Part shown: positions 5,194-6,647 of the stretch, one piece after another
How positions within the stretch are numbered: position 1 is the first letter of the stretch
How the letters are laid out: each line of letters begins with the position of its first letter
Assembly: GCA_903970295.1 (NCBI GenBank)
Contig: CAJCHQ010000792.1
Location: 1 to 6,647 of the forward strand
DNA length: 6,647 nt
Direction: 5' to 3'
Source: Bryobacterales bacterium
Lineage (GTDB): Bacteria; Cyanobacteriota; Vampirovibrionia; Obscuribacterales; Obscuribacteraceae
Notes under the pieces: generated by a model
The model's input: the letters and a program-made list of their open reading frames with translations, nothing else
Databases searched by the model: none
Told to the model about the DNA's origin: nothing
Position numbers and translations under genes: made by a program

Positions 5194-6398
5194 GAAACGA
5201 AAGTACCGCTGAAATAATGCGCCAGGATTTGCTTGTAATCCTTGCCTTGCTGCGCCATGCCTATCGCGCCCCATTGGCACATGCCCACGCCGTGACCAGC
5301 ACCACGCGAAGTGATCAGAACATAGGACTGATTCCGTTTCAGATCGAACAAATTACCGGGAGCTTTATCCCAGCCGAATCTCTGCCCGAGCTTGATCCAG
5401 AATGCATATCCGCTTTCTCTAACCTTGCGGCCACGCACCGTATATGACACCGATAGCGGTCGGCCAGCATCGTCTTTGCCCTCGATCTGAGGCAACTCCT
5501 GGCCAAATTTCGAAGCGAAGTCAGACGCTATTATTCGCCCTTCATGGTCATGAAAAAAAGGCGAACGTTTGCAGTGTTCACATTTAACCGCACGCAGGTA
5601 GGGGTATGATTCTTTGCTCAAATCGAATATATCGAAGGCATTGCTCGTGCCGCCAGCACAAGTCGAGTGATAGTAAGGCTTGATTGGCACATTCTTGAAT
5701 AACAAACATTGCTCGCCTACTTCTTGTACTGCCTGGCCAACCAATGGTCTATCGATCGGCACACCGATATACGACTGGCGCTGGGTAGTGTCATCCAGTG
5801 CAGTGTGCGTGCCATATCGCGCCAGCTCGCTGTTGATCAACACCACTTGCGCTTTCAACGCCTCCAGTGGAGCGACTTCCGGCATTTCAGATGCGCAGAC
5901 TCCAGTCACGTAATCGACAGTCGAAACTTGATTGGTCAGCACCAAATGTGGTGAGGATGAGAGAGCATGGCCAATACGGCTGGATGAATTAAACAGTCCA
6001 GAGTTCTGCGCCTGAGTGGAAACAGAAATCGAGACCCGCCCGGGATAGTGCCGCTCGCTTTGCCCGTAGCGCACGGACAATCCTGTTCTACGAGGGCTAG
6101 AGAGAACAAGGACGCGACCACGGATTGGATTCGATTGATTGGCATCTCCCTGCTTGAACAACTCGATCAACCCAGCTCTGATTTTGACGTCATATTTGCC
6201 ACCAGGTAGCATTATAGGCACTGGCTGCCGGACCTGGATCGGACCGTTTAGAGCCAGGCTCGACTGCGGTGCGTGACTGGCAAAGAGATGCACTTGCAAA
6301 TTTTTTTCTGCGCCCAGCGCCTTTCCTGTGAGAAAAAGAGTGACAAGGAGACTGGCAACCAGGCTGAATAACGAGACTCTCCACCAGGTCGCGTTCAC
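5172..6398 (-). CDS. Exported SpoIID/LytB-domain protein, probable peptidoglycan lytic transglycosylase
   Basis: This 408-residue protein is probably exported. Residues 8-24 form a hydrophobic signal segment with a likely cleavage near ALGA at 27-30. The C-terminal two thirds match the SpoIID family, which cleaves glycan strands, in Bacillus those stripped of peptides. Key matches are DYVTGVCASEMPEV with the predicted catalytic acid E171; PLEALKAQ just after it; YYHSTCAGGTSNAF with H244 and C247; CEHC at 273-276; and the hallmark GHGVGMCQWGAIGMAQQG with H369, followed by HYFSGT. Proteins of this kind outside spore formers act in general cell-wall remodelling, amidase activation or polysaccharide export, so the exact role is open. 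The usual AVAARTYA helix after ALKAQ is replaced by VVLINSELARYG. The start is GTG, overlapping the stop of the serpin gene by four bases (GTGA), with only a weak ribosome binding site, as expected for translational coupling. No sporulation genes are in view. Confidence 0.88.
   Translation of the reverse strand: MNATWWRVSLFSLVASLLVTLFLTGKALGAEKNLQVHLFASHAPQSSLALNGPIQVRQPVPIMLPGGKYDVKIRAGLIELFKQGDANQSNPIRGRVLVLSSPRRTGLSVRYGQSERHYPGRVSISVSTQAQNSGLFNSSSRIGHALSSSPHLVLTNQVSTVDYVTGVCASEMPEVAPLEALKAQVVLINSELARYGTHTALDDTTQRQSYIGVPIDRPLVGQAVQEVGEQCLLFKNVPIKPYYHSTCAGGTSNAFDIFDLSKESYPYLRAVKCEHCKRSPFFHDHEGRIIASDFASKFGQELPQIEGKDDAGRPLSVSYTVRGRKVRESGYAFWIKLGQRFGWDKAPGNLFDLKRNQSYVLITSRGAGHGVGMCQWGAIGMAQQGKDYKQILAHYFSGTFVSGNRSRP
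6395..6398 (-). other. Four-base stop/start overlap (GTGA) joining serpin and SpoIID genes
   Basis: On the minus strand GTGA contains both the GTG start of the SpoIID gene and the TGA stop of the serpin gene. Such overlaps usually mean one transcript with translational coupling. This fits the poor ribosome binding site of the downstream gene. Confidence 0.8.
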
Positions 6399-6647
6399 GG
6401 TCTGCTCACGGCTCCGAGGAAAAGAATCTCACCGGTTGGTTGATCGACTAAAGCCAAAACGAATGGTCGATCCACGCGAAATTCAACGACCGGTTCCGGG
6501 CGACTGGTTAGTGCTCGACCTTCCATAAGCACTGCCGTGACAGCGGCCGCTTCCGTTCCCGACTCGTTCACATCCATGTAGGTTTTCTGCAGTACCCGGC
6601 TGATCCAAGCCTGGATCGCTGTCATATTAGAAAAATTTGCCGATGGT
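6395..6647 (-). CDS. Serpin-family protease inhibitor, C-terminal 83 residues (5' part outside window)
   Basis: The frame is open from the window end to TGA 6397-6395 and encodes the C-terminal quarter of a serpin. The visible part begins PSANFSNM, a typical strand before the loop, followed by QKTYMDVNESGTEAAAVTA. This is the conserved breach and hinge region with E at P17, G at P15, T at P14 and small residues AAAV at P12-P9, the pattern of inhibitory serpins. The reactive loop then reads VLMEGR-ALTSRPEP; counting 17 residues from the hinge glutamate places P1 at the arginine of MEGR (codon 6517-6515). FRVDRPFVLAL fits the serpin signature, and TGEILFLGAVSRP is the usual C-terminal strand. 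Inhibitory serpins trap serine or cysteine proteases by a suicide mechanism; an arginine P1 suggests a trypsin-like target. Export cannot be judged because the N-terminus is missing. An internal ATG at 6625 is not the real start, since homology continues upstream of it. Confidence 0.9.
   Translation of the reverse strand, partial: PSANFSNMTAIQAWISRVLQKTYMDVNESGTEAAAVTAVLMEGRALTSRPEPVVEFRVDRPFVLALVDQPTGEILFLGAVSRP

Noticed and set aside
6395..6625. A small stand-alone 76-residue protein starting at ATG 6625
   Set aside because: Serpin similarity (PSANFSN) continues upstream of that ATG to the window edge, so it is an internal methionine of a larger protein.

Overview
The window is ordinary bacterial chromosome, densely coding and of moderate GC. 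It holds seven protein genes, two of them cut by the window edges. No rRNA, tRNA, CRISPR array, insertion sequence or phage gene is visible, and no gap between genes exceeds about 100 bases. The organism cannot be named from this alone. The mix of a TMEM14/UPF0136 small membrane protein (known from cyanobacteria and eukaryotes), a SpoIID-domain protein with no sporulation genes in view, an RsbX-like phosphatase, a TPR protein and a bacterial serpin suggests a cyanobacterium-related lineage, perhaps a non-photosynthetic one. This is a low-confidence inference. GTG starts dominate: five of the six or seven starts visible are GTG.

Layout. At the left edge a minus-strand gene begins with a four-cysteine zinc ribbon and runs out of the window (146 to 1). 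About 100 bases away, a plus-strand gene (247-1749) encodes an exported phosphatase of the purple-acid-phosphatase type with all seven metal ligands. A small four-helix TMEM14-type membrane protein follows (1818-2162). It converges, with only six bases between stop codons, on a minus-strand class I/II aminotransferase (3338-2169). Upstream of the aminotransferase on the same strand is a TPR protein (4420-3437) with an apparent internal duplication. Its start faces, across 98 bases containing a perfect 12-bp palindrome, a plus-strand RsbX-like PP2C phosphatase (4519-5157). That gene converges on a minus-strand pair: the C-terminal end of a serpin (6647-6395, partial), whose stop overlaps by four bases the GTG start of a SpoIID/LytB-domain exported protein (6398-5172).

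How the genes relate. Only the serpin and the SpoIID gene are clearly one transcription and translation unit. Together they suggest protease control next to peptidoglycan glycan cleavage in the envelope. The phosphatase and TMEM14 genes may share a transcript. The TPR and PP2C genes are divergent and could be co-regulated from the palindromic intergenic region. The aminotransferase has its own strong ribosome binding site and looks like a metabolic gene unrelated to its neighbours. The points that most deserve a second look are the serpin reactive loop (predicted P1 arginine) coupled to SpoIID, the altered metal-site motif of the PP2C protein, and the duplicated module in the TPR protein.
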